Assembly (NCBI GenBank): GCA_017503865.1 | Contig: JAFVSI010000011.1 | Span: 1 to 46,737 of the forward strand | Source of the DNA: Clostridia bacterium | Lineage (GTDB): Bacteria; Bacillota; Clostridia; Oscillospirales; CAG-272 | DNA: 46,737 bases | Reading direction: 5' to 3' | Part shown: piece after piece, positions 33,181-40,564 of the stretch | How positions within the stretch are numbered: position 1 is the first letter of the stretch | Layout: each line of letters begins with the position of its first letter | Notes under the pieces: generated by a model | What the model was told of the DNA's origin: nothing | What the model saw: the letters and a program-made list of their open reading frames with translations, nothing else | The model's database searches: none | Made by a program: the position numbers and the translations under genes

Positions 33181-33939
33181 ATGTGCACAGAGCCACTAAA
33201 GCGTGAATTTGAGAACAACAGTGAGCTCATTTATATCGCACAGTCCGACGATGAGGAGCGGGCACTCGCCGCCACCGAGGAGCTGATTGAAGCAAACCGA
33301 GGGCTTGTAAGAAGTATAGCCCTTCGTTTTCGTGACAGAGGTGTGGAATTCGAGGACCTTATGCAGATAGGCACTATCGGTATGCTAAAGGCAATAAGAA
33401 GCTTTGATCTATCAATGGGCACCGCCTTTTCGACCTATGCCGTACCGCTCATTTTCGGTGAGATAAGGCGGTATATACGTGACGAAGGGCCTATAAAGGT
33501 TGGCAGATATTACAAAAAGCTCGGAGCTATGCTTATGAACGAGAGGAACAGGATCCTATCCGAAGAGGGAAGGGAGGCTCACATCGAGGAGCTTGCAAGA
33601 CTTTGCTCGGTGAGTGTCGAGGAGGCGGCAACCGCTATTGACGCTACCTCGCCTGTAGTCTCGCTTTACGATAACGTCTACGGTGAAGAGGGAATGACGC
33701 TCGAAAACACTATCCCCGACCTTGAGGCGTCGAGTGATATGGAAAGACTTTTCGACCGCATCGCACTCGGTCAGGCAATTAAGAAAATGCCAGAGCTTTG
33801 GCAGAAAATAGTCCTGCTTCGATATTACCGAGATATGACGCAGACCGAAACTGCCACAAACCTCGGTCTCAGTCAGGTAAAGGTCTCGCGTGAGGAGAAA
33901 AAGATATTCGATTTTTTGCGTTCGGAGATGCTCAGATAA
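33181..33939 (+). CDS. sigF: RNA polymerase sigma-F (forespore sigma factor)
   Basis: The 252-residue sigma-70 family protein has region 2 (NRGLVRSIALRFRDRGVEFEDLMQIG, MLKAIRSFDLSMGTAFSTYAVPLIFGEIRRYIRDEG), region 3 (EAHIEELARLCSVSVEEAATAID) and region 4 (WQKIVLLRYYRDMTQTETATNLGLSQVKVSREEKK). Its place as third gene of spoIIA identifies it as sigma-F rather than sigma-G. AAAGGAG precedes the ATG, 14 bases after spoIIAB. Confidence 0.95.
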   Translation: MCTEPLKREFENNSELIYIAQSDDEERALAATEELIEANRGLVRSIALRFRDRGVEFEDLMQIGTIGMLKAIRSFDLSMGTAFSTYAVPLIFGEIRRYIRDEGPIKVGRYYKKLGAMLMNERNRILSEEGREAHIEELARLCSVSVEEAATAIDATSPVVSLYDNVYGEEGMTLENTIPDLEASSDMERLFDRIALGQAIKKMPELWQKIVLLRYYRDMTQTETATNLGLSQVKVSREEKKIFDFLRSEMLR

Positions 33940-33954
33940 TTTTTTGTTATTTTA

Positions 33955-33983
33955 TTGACCTTTTGGACTTAAAGTGATATAAT
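33955..33983 (+). promoter_or_regulatory. Promoter of the CobW gene pair
   Basis: TTGACC (33955-33960), 17-base spacer, TATAAT (33978-33983). Transcription would begin near 33990, 30 bases before ATG 34020. Confidence 0.75.
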
Positions 33984-34019
33984 TCTATTTGTAAAAACTT
34001 TATGGAAGAAGGAATAATA

Positions 34020-35225
34020 ATGACAAAGATCGATATAATCTCGGGCTTCCTCGGTGCAGGAAAGACCACTCTTATTAACAAGCTTATCAAAGAGGGATAC
34101 AAGGGAGAAAAGCTCGTTCTTATTGAAAACGAATTTGGTGACATCGGCATTGACGGCGGATTTTTGCAGGACGCGGGAATAAATATAACCGAAATGAATT
34201 CGGGCTGTATTTGTTGCTCACTTGTAGGTGACTTTGGCAATGCACTTCGCAAGGTCATTCGTGAGTATCACCCCGACCGTGTGCTTATCGAGCCCTCGGG
34301 TGTAGGTAAGCTCAGCGACGTTATGAAGGCTGTTCGAGGCGTTGAGACCGACGAGGTTAAGCTCAACTGCCACACAGTCGTTGTCGATGCGGGCAAATGC
34401 AAGATGTATATGAAGAACTTTGGCGAGTTCTTTAACGACCAGATAGAGCACGCAAGCTGTATCATATTCAGCCATGCGGACAAGGTCAGCGAGGACAAGC
34501 TTCACGAGGCAGTAAAACTTGTGCGTGAGCATAACGAGACGGCAAGAATCATCAGCACCGCTTGGGCGGAGCTTGATGCCGCACAGATGCTTTATACGAT
34601 GGAGGGGGCGAATTCTATCGAAGAGGAGCTTCACGAGATGCTTGAGCATCATCACGAGCACCACCATCACCATCATCATCATGAGGGCGAAGAGTGCCAC
34701 TGTCACGATCACGAGCACGAGGAGCACCATCACCATCACCACGACGGTGAGGAGTGTCACTGTCACGATCACGAGCACGAGGAGCACCATCACCATCATC
34801 ATGAGGGCGAAGAGTGCCATCACCATCACCACGAGGGCGAAGAGTGCCACTGCCACGACCACGAGCACGAGGAGCACCATCACCACGACGGTGAGGAGTG
34901 CCACTGCCACGACCACGAGCACGGACATCACCATCACCACCACGCTGACGAGGTATTCACAAGCTGGGGCAGAGAGACTGTCAAGGCGTACAACATAGAC
35001 GGAATGAAGACTATACTTTCGGCACTTTCAGACGAAGAAAAGTACGGAACTGTGCTTCGTGCGAAGGGAATCGTCAAGTGCGAATGCGGCAAGTGGATCC
35101 ACTTCGACTACGTTCCCGGTGAGCCGGACGTTCGCACGGGCTCTGCCGCTGTAATAGGTAAGATATGCGTTATCGGTGCAAACCTCAACGAAAGTGCCGT
35201 AGCTGAGCTTTTCGGTGTCAACTGA
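34020..35225 (+). CDS. G3E-family (CobW/ZNG-type) metallochaperone GTPase with very long His-rich insert
   Basis: The start is ATG 34020 (MTKIDIISGFLGAGKTT), the usual family N-terminus, with AAGGAA upstream. The 401 residues have Walker A GFLGAGKT, the switch segment LVLIENEFGDIGIDGGFL, the metal motif CICC in MNSGCICCSLVGDF, EPSGVGKLSDV and FSHADKV as guanine specificity region. Residues 208-315 are a tandem His/Cys/Asp/Glu insert (HEHEEHHHHHHDGEECHCHD type) that should bind many Zn, Ni or Co ions. The CobW C-terminal domain follows (VLRAKGIVKCECGKWIHFDYVPGE). It probably delivers a metal to a client or stores it. The partner gene follows after 12 bases. Confidence 0.9.
   Translation: MTKIDIISGFLGAGKTTLINKLIKEGYKGEKLVLIENEFGDIGIDGGFLQDAGINITEMNSGCICCSLVGDFGNALRKVIREYHPDRVLIEPSGVGKLSDVMKAVRGVETDEVKLNCHTVVVDAGKCKMYMKNFGEFFNDQIEHASCIIFSHADKVSEDKLHEAVKLVREHNETARIISTAWAELDAAQMLYTMEGANSIEEELHEMLEHHHEHHHHHHHHEGEECHCHDHEHEEHHHHHHDGEECHCHDHEHEEHHHHHHEGEECHHHHHEGEECHCHDHEHEEHHHHDGEECHCHDHEHGHHHHHHADEVFTSWGRETVKAYNIDGMKTILSALSDEEKYGTVLRAKGIVKCECGKWIHFDYVPGEPDVRTGSAAVIGKICVIGANLNESAVAELFGVN
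34646..34945 (+). repeat. Tandem His/Cys codon repeats
   Basis: Units of roughly 60-66 bases coding HHHH(D/E)GEECHCHDHEHEE repeat about five times with very similar DNA. The tract should expand and contract by slippage or recombination. The opposite strand is open but gives only Val/Met/Leu low-complexity sequence. Confidence 0.8.
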
Positions 35226-35237
35226 TGGGGGTAGGCT

Positions 35238-36185
35238 ATGAGTAACAAGAAAATTCCCGTATATCTTTTCTGCGGTTTTCTTGAGGGCGGAAAGACCTCG
35301 CTTATTCAGGAGTCGCTTGAGGACGCAAGATTTAACACGGGCGAAAAAACTCTCGTCATTCTCTGCGAAGAGGGTGAGGTAGAGCTTGATCCCACAAAGT
35401 TCTGGGGACAAAACGTAAGTCTTAAAATAATCGACGACAAATCGAAGCTCACACGTGAAAACCTTACCGATATGACAAAGGGACGCATACTCGACAGAAT
35501 AATTATCGAGTATAACGGAATGTGGCTTATGAACGAGCTTTACGAGGCTATGCCCGACAACTGGGCAATTTATCAGAACGTCACCCTTTGCGATGCCAAG
35601 AGCTTTCTTAGCTACAACGCAAATATGCGTCAGCTCACCTACGATAAGATATGCGGCTCGGAGATGGTCGTGCTTAACCGCACGCCCGACGACATCAACA
35701 AAGACGAGATTCACAAGGTGATAAGAGGAATTTCGAGACGAGCGGCAATAGTTTACGATTATCCCGACGGACACGTTGAGTATGACGACATGGAGGACCC
35801 GCTTCCTTTTGATATGAATGCAGAGAAAATCGAAATTGCCGACGGTGACTATGCCGTTTGGTACAGAGACCTTTCGGAGAATATGAAGGCTTATGACGGC
35901 AAGGAAGTAAAATTCAAGGCACTTCTTGCGAAGAACAGCCGAGTAGAGAAGAATATCCTTCTCGGTGGCAGACACGTTATGACGTGTTGCGTTGACGATA
36001 TACAGTTCTGCGGACTTGCGTGTGTCTTCAAAAATGCTCCCGCACTCGATACGGGTGACTGGGCAATAATTGAGGGCAAGATAAAGGTTGAGAAAAACAA
36101 GCTTTATCGCACCGAAGGCCCCGTTATCTACGTAAGCTCCTACTCACTCACAAGTGCCCCTCGTCAAGAGGTTGCGACCTTTTGA
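35238..36185 (+). CDS. CobW-like GTPase fused to a YcgQ/TIGR03943-type C-terminal domain
   Basis: The 315-residue protein begins VYLFCGFLEGGKTSLIQESL, a valid G-x4-G-K-T P-loop. The usual CxCC metal motif is missing; the corresponding region reads VILCEEGEVELDP. FLSYNANMRQLTYDKICGSEMVVLNRT matches the later G3E elements. From about residue 215 it changes to an OB-like domain with EVKFKALLAKN, GRHVMTCCVDDIQFCGLACVF and YSLTSAPRQEV, as in the C-terminal domain of the permease-associated YcgQ family. It is cotranscribed with the His-rich CobW gene 12 bases upstream (GGGGGTAGG site). A joint role in metal handling is inferred. Confidence 0.75.
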   Translation: MSNKKIPVYLFCGFLEGGKTSLIQESLEDARFNTGEKTLVILCEEGEVELDPTKFWGQNVSLKIIDDKSKLTRENLTDMTKGRILDRIIIEYNGMWLMNELYEAMPDNWAIYQNVTLCDAKSFLSYNANMRQLTYDKICGSEMVVLNRTPDDINKDEIHKVIRGISRRAAIVYDYPDGHVEYDDMEDPLPFDMNAEKIEIADGDYAVWYRDLSENMKAYDGKEVKFKALLAKNSRVEKNILLGGRHVMTCCVDDIQFCGLACVFKNAPALDTGDWAIIEGKIKVEKNKLYRTEGPVIYVSSYSLTSAPRQEVATF

Positions 36186-36194
36186 TTTAAGATT

Positions 36195-36229
36195 AAACAC
36201 GGCGGAGAGTTGTATCTCTGCCGTGTTTG
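36195..36229 (+). terminator. Terminator of the CobW pair
   Basis: AAACACGGCGGAGA pairs with TCTCTGCCGTGTTT (one mismatch), loop GTTGTA. It overlaps the -35 box of the following promoter. Confidence 0.7.
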
Positions 36230-36238
36230 TGGTATAAT
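36210..36238 (+). promoter_or_regulatory. Promoter-like sequence before the transposase relic
   Basis: TTGTAT (36210-36215), 17-base spacer, TATAAT (36233-36238), 10 bases before ATG 36249. Confidence 0.5.
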
Positions 36239-36369
36239 GGTGTGGGTGATGAAAATGGAAGAAATAAAGAATCGCAAAACTACTCGTTTGAGGGGTGCGG
36301 ATTACAATCGTAACGGAGCCGTTTTTTTAACGATATGTACAAAAGAAAGACGTTGCATACTTTCTCGCA

Positions 36370-36397
36370 TTGTAGGGACCGGCGTCCCCGACGGTCC
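36370..36397 (+). repeat. REP-like repeat, left copy inside the transposase relic
   Basis: Begins TTGTAGGGACCGGCG and ends CCCCGACGGTCC. It is perfectly complementary over 28 bases to 36545-36572. It also folds alone: GGACCG / CGGTCC around a 10-base loop. Confidence 0.85.
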
Positions 36398-36544
36398 GTA
36401 CGACGTTGAATTATTGCCATACGGAAAAATTGCAGATAAATATATAAATCAATTAAATGATTTTTATGATGATCTTTCGGTAGAAAGTTATGTGATTATG
36501 CTAATCATATTCATATTTTATTGTGGGTTAAAGGCAATGAAAAT

Positions 36545-36572
36545 GGACCGTCGGGGACGCCGGTCCCTACAA
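36545..36572 (-). repeat. REP-like repeat, right copy inside the transposase relic
   Basis: Exact reverse complement of 36370-36397. The copies are 147 bases apart and flank the region coding the expected catalytic motif. Confidence 0.85.
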
Positions 36573-36772
36573 CGGAGCAAAACACTATCCCTGCGAGATT
36601 TTTGTCAACGTTCAAACGTTTTTGCAACAAAGAATACGGAAAAAAATATTTGGCAATACCGTTCAAATGACCACATTATTCGCAACCGCGAGGATTACGA
36701 GGAGCATCTTCGGTATATCCACGAAAATCCTATGCGGTGGTTTTATGACGAATTATATGCAGAAGAATAACA

Positions 36773-36804
36773 AAAAAGGAACCGTTTCGGTGCGGTTCCT
36801 TTTT
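36773..36804. terminator. Terminator between transposase relic and lipoprotein gene
   Basis: AAAAAGGAACCG / CGGTTCCTTTTT, 12 bp perfect, loop TTTCGGTG. It serves both strands. Confidence 0.8.
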
Positions 36805-36813
36805 GCTTTGTGT

Positions 36814-37551
36814 TTAGGTATTGCCGAGTCTTTCGTCCCAATAATATTTGAGAGCTTTGTTGATTTTTGAAATATTGAAGATGTCTTCGTTGTTTGTTTC
36901 TATGGTTACGTGATCACCAAGTTCTACGGTGTTTCCAATGTAATTTTTCGCATCTTCTGGTGAACAATATTTATTTCCATCATATTTTTTTATGAAATCT
37001 TTATATTCTTGACGGCTATCGAAGGTCTTTTTTGGATATTCCTCTTCGCTTTTGCATCTGTCCCAGTAATGTTTAGCTAGGGATTCAGCATGATCTTCAA
37101 GATATTCTTGCAAATTATCTATAATATAACTATCGAAAGAGTCCAATCTGACAAGATAATAATGATTTAAAGTGCCACCAACTCTATTTTCACCTTGAAG
37201 TTTGACAATAATGCAATTGAAGGTTCCTACGCCCATTATTTCCTCTAATCGGCTTATATTTAACGAAAAACGTTTGGCAAGAGAGGTTTCATCAAATTTT
37301 TCGTAATCCCCTACTTCCATTAGTTTAACACCGGCAGGTTCATAGAAGTCTGCCGATATTTTCTTTAAAGCTTCAAACAGCAGCAATTCTTTTTCCGTTA
37401 ATAGTTCAATCGGTGTTTTCTCTACCTCAACAAGCTCTTCGTTTCCACAAGCGGATAATATAGAAACACTCAAAAAGACGACGAGAATAAGACTTATTGT
37501 TGACAACAGTTTGTGTTGTTTTCTGCTTTCAAGTAAGTTGTTTGTTTTCAT
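36814..37551 (-). CDS. Lipoprotein of unknown function
   Basis: The 245-residue protein has a lipoprotein signal with basic start, hydrophobic core (residues 17-33) and lipobox LSAC (Cys35). The mature part is acidic with no recognised motif: KELLLFEALKKISADFYEPAGVKL, NHYYLVRLDSFDSYIID, LAKHYWDRCKSEEEY. It overlaps the end of the HTH gene by 23 bases and must be cotranscribed with it. AT content is higher than in the neighbours, which may mean recent acquisition. Confidence 0.7.
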   Translation of the reverse strand: MKTNNLLESRKQHKLLSTISLILVVFLSVSILSACGNEELVEVEKTPIELLTEKELLLFEALKKISADFYEPAGVKLMEVGDYEKFDETSLAKRFSLNISRLEEIMGVGTFNCIIVKLQGENRVGGTLNHYYLVRLDSFDSYIIDNLQEYLEDHAESLAKHYWDRCKSEEEYPKKTFDSRQEYKDFIKKYDGNKYCSPEDAKNYIGNTVELGDHVTIETNNEDIFNISKINKALKYYWDERLGNT

Positions 37552-37726
37552 TTTTTGTTTTCCTTTCTTTTTCGGGTTTTAGTGCATCAACAGGTATTCT
37601 CCAAGGGCTGCCTTTTTTATCTTGTTCTGCACCCGGAATTTTTCCTTCTCTACACCACTTTGTAATTTGCGATTGGGGACAATCCCACAGTTCAGCCATA
37701 ATCTTTGTTCCAACGAAATCTCCCAT
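37529..37726 (-). CDS. Small helix-turn-helix protein (excisionase/MerR-like)
   Basis: The 65-residue protein reads VGTKIMAELWDCPQSQITKWCREGKIPGAEQDKKGSPWRIPVDAL, the winged HTH_17/excisionase pattern (helix-turn-helix, then GxIPGA and a WRIP wing). AAAGGAG lies 5 bases before the ATG. Its last codons overlap the lipoprotein start. A structured leader with a terminator hairpin lies directly upstream. It could be a repressor of its own operon or a mobile element remnant. Confidence 0.7.
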   Translation of the reverse strand: MGDFVGTKIMAELWDCPQSQITKWCREGKIPGAEQDKKGSPWRIPVDALKPEKERKTKNENKQLT

Positions 37727-37749
37727 AAAAACTCCTTTAAATTAAAAAA

Positions 37750-37775
37750 GTGCGTACGACCGAGGTCGCACGCAC
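37750..37775 (-). terminator. Attenuator-like terminator directly before the HTH gene
   Basis: Read on the minus strand, GTGCGTGCGACC and GGTCGTACGCAC pair over 12 positions (one mismatch) around TC, followed at once by TTTTTT and then AAAGGAG and the HTH start. No other minus-strand gene lies upstream, so the terminator sits in the leader of this operon. Confidence 0.7.
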
Positions 37776-37800
37776 CGAAAAACGCCAGCCTCGAATCGTC

Positions 37801-37910
37801 GCCAAACAAATTCAATTTCCCAATAAGAATACGGAAAAAACAGGCATAGCATTTTTACCTAAAATAAAAACACGTATCCCCTTGGGAAATTAGTATTGAA
37901 TTTGTTTGGC
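37801..37910 (-). promoter_or_regulatory. Long 5' leader hairpin of the HTH-lipoprotein operon
   Basis: GCCAAACAAATTCAAT (37801-37816) is the exact complement of ATTGAATTTGTTTGGC (37895-37910). TTTCCCAA (37816-37823) pairs with TTGGGAAA (37882-37889). The predicted transcript starts at about 37910, at the foot of this stem. Confidence 0.6.
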
Positions 37911-37916
37911 ACTTTT

Positions 37917-37945
37917 ATTCTATCACAAAAAAATAACCTTGTAAA
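37917..37945 (-). promoter_or_regulatory. Promoter of the HTH-lipoprotein operon
   Basis: Minus-strand TTTACA (37940-37945), 17-base spacer, TAGAAT (37917-37922). The leader to the HTH start is about 185 bases. Confidence 0.65.
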
Positions 37946-38069
37946 CACTTTTTTATCAATTTTTGAAAATGTACTATTTTATGTCTTTTCCTCAATTTTT
38001 TCTCTCGTATTTTGCTTTCGCTTTTGAAAACAATAATAGCAGACATCAAAATAAAAAGGGGAAAAGACT

Positions 38070-38864
38070 ATGAAAAAGATAATAAAAAAGACGGTAATAA
38101 CTTTGTTTTCAGCTTTGCTTATATTCTCAATGGCTACCGTTTCTGCCTTTGCCGAGGCGGGGAGCTGGTACACCAAGAGAAATAAGGAGCATAAGCAGCC
38201 CACACTTGATTCCTCACAAGAGATAATCGAGAAATACGGCGGTTATTACGTTGATAAAAAGCACGCAGAGAGTGATGAGGATAAGGTGGTCTATCTGACC
38301 TTTGATGCGGGATACGAGAACGGAAACATCGAAAAAATTCTCGATACTCTAAAAGAGGAAGACGTAAAAGGTGCATTCTTTATTCTTGAAAACCTTATAA
38401 TCAGGAATCCCGAGCTTGTCGGTCGAATGGCAGACGAAGGGCATACGGTCTGCAATCATACCGCAAAACACAAGGATATGACGAAGGTAGAGAAATTTGA
38501 AGAGTTTCGGGCGGAGCTTTCGTCACTCGAAGCTCTTTACACCGAGAAAACGGGCAAGACTATGGCAAAATTCTACCGTCCACCCGAAGGAAGATATGAT
38601 GAGAAATCTCTCGGATTTGCAAACGAGCTTGGATATAAGACGATATTCTGGAGTCTTGCTTATGCCGATTGGGACAACAACAATCAGCCAAGTGCACAGG
38701 GGGCTATGAAAATACTCCTTGATAATATTCACAACGGTGCAGTGATACTCCTTCACCCCACGTCGAGCACAAACGCCGAGATATTGCCTCGACTAATATC
38801 TGCTCTCAGGGCAGAGGGTTATCGCTTCGGAACGCTCGATGAGCTTGTGAGCGAAAAGGCATAA
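38070..38864 (+). CDS. pdaA: Polysaccharide deacetylase PdaA-type (spore cortex muramic delta-lactam)
   Basis: The 264-residue protein has a signal peptide (residues 1-28, cleavage near AFA). The NodB domain shows the PdaA signature IEKYGGYYVDKK, VVYLTFDAGYENGNIEKILDTL (the usual second Asp of the TFDDG motif is Ala here, as PdaA enzymes also vary), GHTVCNHTAKHKDM (metal His pair), KFYRPPEGRYDEKSL and VILLHPTSSTNAEIL. PdaA removes the N-acetyl group of muramic acid during cortex synthesis. It fits the sporulation genes nearby. AAGGGG precedes the ATG; the next deacetylase follows after 4 bases. Confidence 0.9.
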   Translation: MKKIIKKTVITLFSALLIFSMATVSAFAEAGSWYTKRNKEHKQPTLDSSQEIIEKYGGYYVDKKHAESDEDKVVYLTFDAGYENGNIEKILDTLKEEDVKGAFFILENLIIRNPELVGRMADEGHTVCNHTAKHKDMTKVEKFEEFRAELSSLEALYTEKTGKTMAKFYRPPEGRYDEKSLGFANELGYKTIFWSLAYADWDNNNQPSAQGAMKILLDNIHNGAVILLHPTSSTNAEILPRLISALRAEGYRFGTLDELVSEKA

Positions 38865-38868
38865 ATGA

Positions 38869-39561
38869 ATGAAACGAAGGTTATTTGTGCTGTTTGTCAC
38901 CTTTGTTGTGTTACTATTCTCGCAAAACACAAGGGCGGGAGCCAAGGCGGCAAACGTTTATCACAAGATAGAGACGGACAATAGCGAAAAAAAGATAGCT
39001 CTTACCTTTGACGATGGTCCTCACCCGAGAATTACGAGGGAGATAATCTCAATTCTAAAGGAATACGGCGTTACGGCAACCTTTTTCGTAATAGGTCAGA
39101 ATGCCGACAATTATCCCGACACGATGAAGCTTCTTTCAGAGTCGGGATATGAGATTGGCAACCACACCTATTCACACAAAAATCTTAAAAAGATGAGTGA
39201 GGACGAGGTCGTAGAGGAATTTAGAAGATGCAATGAAACACTCTTGAAATTCGGTGTCGAGCCGAATCTTATGCGTCCGCCCGAGGGATTTTTCACGGAC
39301 GACGTAATAAAAGTGAGCAGTACTATGGAGTACGATATTATTCTATGGAGTATCGATACTCGCGATTGGGCACACACGCCATCTGAGTGTATCGTTAAAA
39401 ACGTGCTTGAAAACGCAAAGAGCGGAGATATAATTCTTATGCACGATTACCTTTCGGGATATGGCGGAACGTGTGAGGCACTTCGTATTATAATTCCCGA
39501 GCTTGCCCATAGAGGATTCGAGTTTGTTACGGTAAGTGAGCTTATAGGCGAAAATGCGTGA
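38869..39561 (+). CDS. Secreted polysaccharide deacetylase (NodB family)
   Basis: The 230-residue protein has an N-terminal signal (RRLFVLFVTFVVLLFSQNTRAGA) and a complete NodB domain: IALTFDDGPHPRIT (catalytic base and metal Asp), NHTYSHKNL (metal His), LMRPPEGFFTDDV, ILWSIDTRDWAHT and DIILMHDYLSG. It probably deacetylates peptidoglycan sugars. It directly follows pdaA, so the two act on the same wall substrate or at the same time. It is not specific enough to call pdaB or pgdA. Confidence 0.88.
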   Translation: MKRRLFVLFVTFVVLLFSQNTRAGAKAANVYHKIETDNSEKKIALTFDDGPHPRITREIISILKEYGVTATFFVIGQNADNYPDTMKLLSESGYEIGNHTYSHKNLKKMSEDEVVEEFRRCNETLLKFGVEPNLMRPPEGFFTDDVIKVSSTMEYDIILWSIDTRDWAHTPSECIVKNVLENAKSGDIILMHDYLSGYGGTCEALRIIIPELAHRGFEFVTVSELIGENA

Positions 39562-39567
39562 TTTTTT

Positions 39568-39598
39568 GAGGCGAAGCCTTTTGGCTTCGCCTCTTTTT
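39568..39598 (+). terminator. Terminator after the deacetylase pair
   Basis: GAGGCGAAGCC / GGCTTCGCCTC with TTTT loop, then TTTTT. Confidence 0.9.
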
Positions 39599-39609
39599 GT
39601 TAAAAACTA

Positions 39610-39638
39610 TGTACAAATTTGTAATTTTGTGTTATAAT
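39610..39638 (+). promoter_or_regulatory. Promoter of rlmB
   Basis: TGTACA (39610-39615), 17-base spacer, TATAAT (39633-39638), 34 bases before ATG 39672. Confidence 0.6.
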
Positions 39639-39671
39639 GTATCTGTATATTTATGTTTAGAGGATACTTAT

Positions 39672-40523
39672 ATGGAAAAAAAGTATAACAATAATAAAAA
39701 TAGGGGCTACCGCAACGATAACAATGGGGCGGGAAAAAGACCTCAGTATAAAAGCAGGGCTTTCGAGCGTGAGGCAGACGTACCCGAAGAGGGGCTCGTT
39801 GTAGGCAGAAACGCTGTGCGTGAGCTTCTTAAGAGTGACCGTGACATTGATAAGATATTCGTGCAGAGAGGTGAGCGAGAGGGCTCTATCGTAGTCCTTG
39901 TGGCAGAGGCAACTGCAAAGCATATTCCTCTTGTCGAGGTTGACCGCGTAAAGCTTGACAGTATGACGGGCGGAGCTAACCATCAGGGAATAGTCGCTAT
40001 GGCGGCACAAAAGGAATACTGTACTGTCGAGGACATTCTCGAAATTGCCGAGGAGCGAGGTGAAAAGCCCTTTATCGTTATTTCCGACGGAATTACAGAC
40101 CCTCACAATCTCGGTGCACTCATAAGATGTGCTGAGGGTGCGGGTGCACACGGAATCATAATTCCCAAAAGACGTGCGGTGGGCATTACCTCTGCAGTTT
40201 CAAAATCGTCTGCGGGAGCTATAGAGCATATGGCGATAGCAAAGGTGTCGAATATTGCCGCAACGGTTGAGCTTCTTAAAAAGAAGGGCGTCTGGGTATT
40301 TGCCGCTGAGGCGGGAGGAGACGCTTACTACGATACCGATTTTAACTGTGCCGCGGCGATAGTTCTCGGCAGTGAGGGCGACGGTGTTTCCCAAATAGTA
40401 AAGGAAAAATCCGATTATATCGTGTCTATCCCTATGTACGGAAAGGTCAATTCGCTAAACGTCTCAACTGCGGCGGCTGTCATTCTTTCCGAGGTCGCAA
40501 GACAGCAGAAATCGGGAAAATAA
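39672..40523 (+). CDS. rlmB: 23S rRNA (guanosine-2'-O-)-methyltransferase, SpoU/TrmH family
   Basis: The start is ATG 39672 (MEKKYNNNKNRGYRNDNNG) with AGAGGA upstream; earlier codons overlap the promoter. The 283-residue enzyme has a basic Asn/Arg-rich tail (1-40), an RNA-binding domain (GLVVGRNAVRELLKSDRDIDKIFV, GGANHQGIVAM) and the SpoU knot with ISDGITDPHNLGALIRCAEGAGAHG, IVLGSEGDGVS and IPMYGKVNSLNVSTAAAVIL. It methylates G2251 in the peptidyl-transferase loop in E. coli; TrmH-type tRNA activity cannot be excluded. Confidence 0.92.
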   Translation: MEKKYNNNKNRGYRNDNNGAGKRPQYKSRAFEREADVPEEGLVVGRNAVRELLKSDRDIDKIFVQRGEREGSIVVLVAEATAKHIPLVEVDRVKLDSMTGGANHQGIVAMAAQKEYCTVEDILEIAEERGEKPFIVISDGITDPHNLGALIRCAEGAGAHGIIIPKRRAVGITSAVSKSSAGAIEHMAIAKVSNIAATVELLKKKGVWVFAAEAGGDAYYDTDFNCAAAIVLGSEGDGVSQIVKEKSDYIVSIPMYGKVNSLNVSTAAAVILSEVARQQKSGK

Positions 40524-40564
40524 GAGCTTTACTTATAAAATAATTTCGATGGAAGGAGAGGACA

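Larger units (their letters stand above)
36249..36770 (+). pseudogene. REP-associated tyrosine transposase (RAYT, IS200-like) with two frameshifts
   Basis: The N-terminal part is RAYT-like: NRKTTRLRGADYNRNGAVFLTICTKERRCIL, then VESYVIM. There the expected PNHIHILLWVKGN appears only in another frame (36499 onwards), so one base has been lost after the ATG of VIM. That second frame continues to FLSTFKRFCNKEYGK; a run of seven A near 36640 then returns to the first frame (NIWQYRSNDHIIRNREDYEEHLRYIHENPMRW). The single open frame is thus the chance product of two compensating indels and lacks the HxH metal motif. Two inverted copies of a 28-base REP-like sequence lie inside it. Confidence 0.75.

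Noticed and set aside
34218-34943. Long open frame on the minus strand opposite the His-rich region
   Set aside because: It translates to Val/Met/Leu low-complexity sequence that simply mirrors His/Glu codon repeats of the CobW gene, and it has no ribosome site.
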